The notes beneath the pieces are model-generated. The model saw only the letters and a list, made by a program, of their open reading frames with translations, made no database searches and was not told the DNA's origin. A stretch of 64,000 bases of DNA. It comes from Capnocytophaga sp. ARDL2. GTDB lineage: Bacteria > Bacteroidota > Bacteroidia > Flavobacteriales > Flavobacteriaceae. Positions 63,290 through 64,000 of this stretch are shown here, piece by piece. Location of the stretch: NCBI RefSeq assembly GCF_041530365.1, contig NZ_CP168034.1, positions 620,001-684,000 on the forward strand, read 5' to 3'. The position numbers and the translations under genes were made by a program. Every line of letters begins with the position of its first letter. Positions within the stretch are counted from its first letter, which is position 1.

Positions 63290-63416
63290 AAAGAATCTAA
63301 GTTTTTGTTGTCGCTTGCCGAGGCAAGAGGTAGTTTAGCATCTAAATGGTACGGACCGAATGTTTCCTCGCTACCTTACCATTGCTAATTTCAACAGAAC
63401 GTAAACTATTACTAAA
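63290..63416 (+). promoter_or_regulatory. Structured leader of rpsB (candidate S2 autoregulatory element)
   Basis: The 146-bp gap before rpsB holds CTTGC-CGAG-GCAAG (63314-63327), then GGTAG (about 63329-63333) that can pair with CTACC (about 63372-63376), enclosing GGTACGGACCGAATGTTTCC. The GC-rich structure in AT-rich DNA just before a ribosomal protein gene suggests a leader RNA. I cannot confirm a named family. Confidence 0.5.
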
Positions 63417-64000
63417 ATGGCAAACAAAGTAGAAGTTAAAGAATTACTAGAAGCAGGTGTTCACTTTGGACACATGACTAGAAAATGGAACCCAAACATG
63501 GCTCCTTACATTTATATGGAGCGTAACGGTATTCATATCATCAATTTATACAAAACAGCAGCTAAAATCGAAGAAGCTAACGAAGCTTTGAAAAAAATCG
63601 CTGCATCTGGTCGTAGAGTATTATTCGTTGCGACTAAAAAACAAGCAAAAGATATCGTAGCTGAAAAAGCAAAAGCAGCTAATATGCCATATATCACTGA
63701 GCGTTGGCCAGGTGGTATGCTTACTAACTTCGTTACTATTCGTAAAGCAGTTAAAAAAATGGCTTCAATCGACCGTATGAAAAAAGACGGAACTTTCAAT
63801 ACTCTTTCTAAAAAAGAGCGTTTACAGGTTGACCGTTTGCGTGCAAAATTAGAGAAAAACTTAGGTTCTATCGCTGATATGACACGCTTACCAGCTGCAT
63901 TGTTTGTAGTAGATATCAAAGCTGAACACATCGCAGTAAAAGAAGCAAAAAAATTAAACATTCCAGTATTTGCTATGGTAGATACAAACTCAGACCCTCG
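63417..64000 (+). CDS. rpsB: 30S ribosomal protein S2 (3' truncated by window end)
   Basis: Starts MANKVEVKELLEAGVHFGHM and continues TRKWNPNMAPYIYMERNGIHIINL, RRVLFVATKKQAKDIVAEKA, ITERWPGGMLTNF and ALFVVDIKAEHIAVKEAKKL, all S2 signatures. About 194 codons are visible before the window ends, so the last quarter is missing. In this phylum tsf usually follows. Confidence 0.97.
   Translation, partial: MANKVEVKELLEAGVHFGHMTRKWNPNMAPYIYMERNGIHIINLYKTAAKIEEANEALKKIAASGRRVLFVATKKQAKDIVAEKAKAANMPYITERWPGGMLTNFVTIRKAVKKMASIDRMKKDGTFNTLSKKERLQVDRLRAKLEKNLGSIADMTRLPAALFVVDIKAEHIAVKEAKKLNIPVFAMVDTNSDP

Noticed and set aside
63533..63961. 142-codon minus-strand ORF at the end of the window
   Set aside because: It is antisense to rpsB, whose plus-strand translation is clearly ribosomal protein S2.
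1..64000. tRNA genes or CRISPR arrays
   Set aside because: No cloverleaf-like GC-rich sequences with CCA ends or T-loop motifs and no regularly spaced repeats were found on either strand by reading.

Overview
The window is AT-rich chromosomal DNA from a member of the Bacteroidota, almost certainly order Flavobacteriales. The signs are a SusC/SusD pair, type IX secretion (T9SS) C-terminal sorting domains, a DUF3098 gene between ftsX and uppP, a class II HMG-CoA reductase followed by a GYDIA-type GHMP kinase, A-rich leaders without Shine-Dalgarno sites, and promoters of the Bacteroidota form (TTG, 19-20 nt, TAnnTTTG). A Capnocytophaga-like genus is possible, but the sequence alone does not settle it. 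No tRNA, rRNA or CRISPR array was seen.

Layout. 1-4.7 kb: SusC (5' truncated) and SusD nutrient-uptake pair. 4.7-8.4 kb: UDP-glucuronate decarboxylase, initiating sugar-phosphate transferase and purD. 8.4-17.3 kb: pheS, a prenyl synthase, a class I fumarase broken by one frameshift, several outer-membrane or exported proteins, a twice-frameshifted metallo-beta-lactamase-fold gene and a YiiX-like lipoprotein. 17.3-18.4 kb: a complete IS30-family element. 18.7-23.9 kb: a membrane-anchored TPR/HTH regulator, two mevalonate-pathway genes and an acyl-CoA thioesterase. 23.9-32.5 kb: an Omp28-like lipoprotein, a repeat-containing T9SS cargo protein, rsmG, a 2-hydroxyacid dehydrogenase and alaS. 32.5-41.7 kb: decayed lipoproteins, an AddB-like nuclease, an SPFH protein, a DUF5723 pseudogene, plsC and an acyl-ACP desaturase. 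41.8-45.8 kb: ftsX, DUF3098, uppP, truB, a second YiiX-like protein and a VOC-family pseudogene. 45.9-48.2 kb: remnant of an integrated element (divergent HTH regulators with palindromic operators, a HicB-like HTH protein without HicA, a truncated tyrosine recombinase). 48.3-52.8 kb: AI-2E-family permease, succinyl-CoA:3-ketoacid CoA transferase, a DUF805 protein, a broken lipoprotein and rnhB. 52.9-62.2 kb: subtilisin-like T9SS protease, sbcC/sbcD, a frameshifted outer-membrane protein and dipeptidyl peptidase IV. 62.4-64 kb: rplM-rpsI and the start of rpsB.

Two themes stand out. First, there are many broken genes (at least eight). Some carry several independent lesions, including in-frame stops and an internal deletion, which means real decay; others carry one single-base indel and could be sequence errors or slippage sites. 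Second, intergenic gaps hold several families of short dispersed repeats. The most system-like locus is the element remnant at 45.9-48.2 kb, with three near-identical palindromes (one inside the repressor gene), a perfect 10-bp-arm hairpin and a 15-bp direct repeat flanking the HicB-like gene. No clearly new defence or metabolic system could be demonstrated by reading alone.
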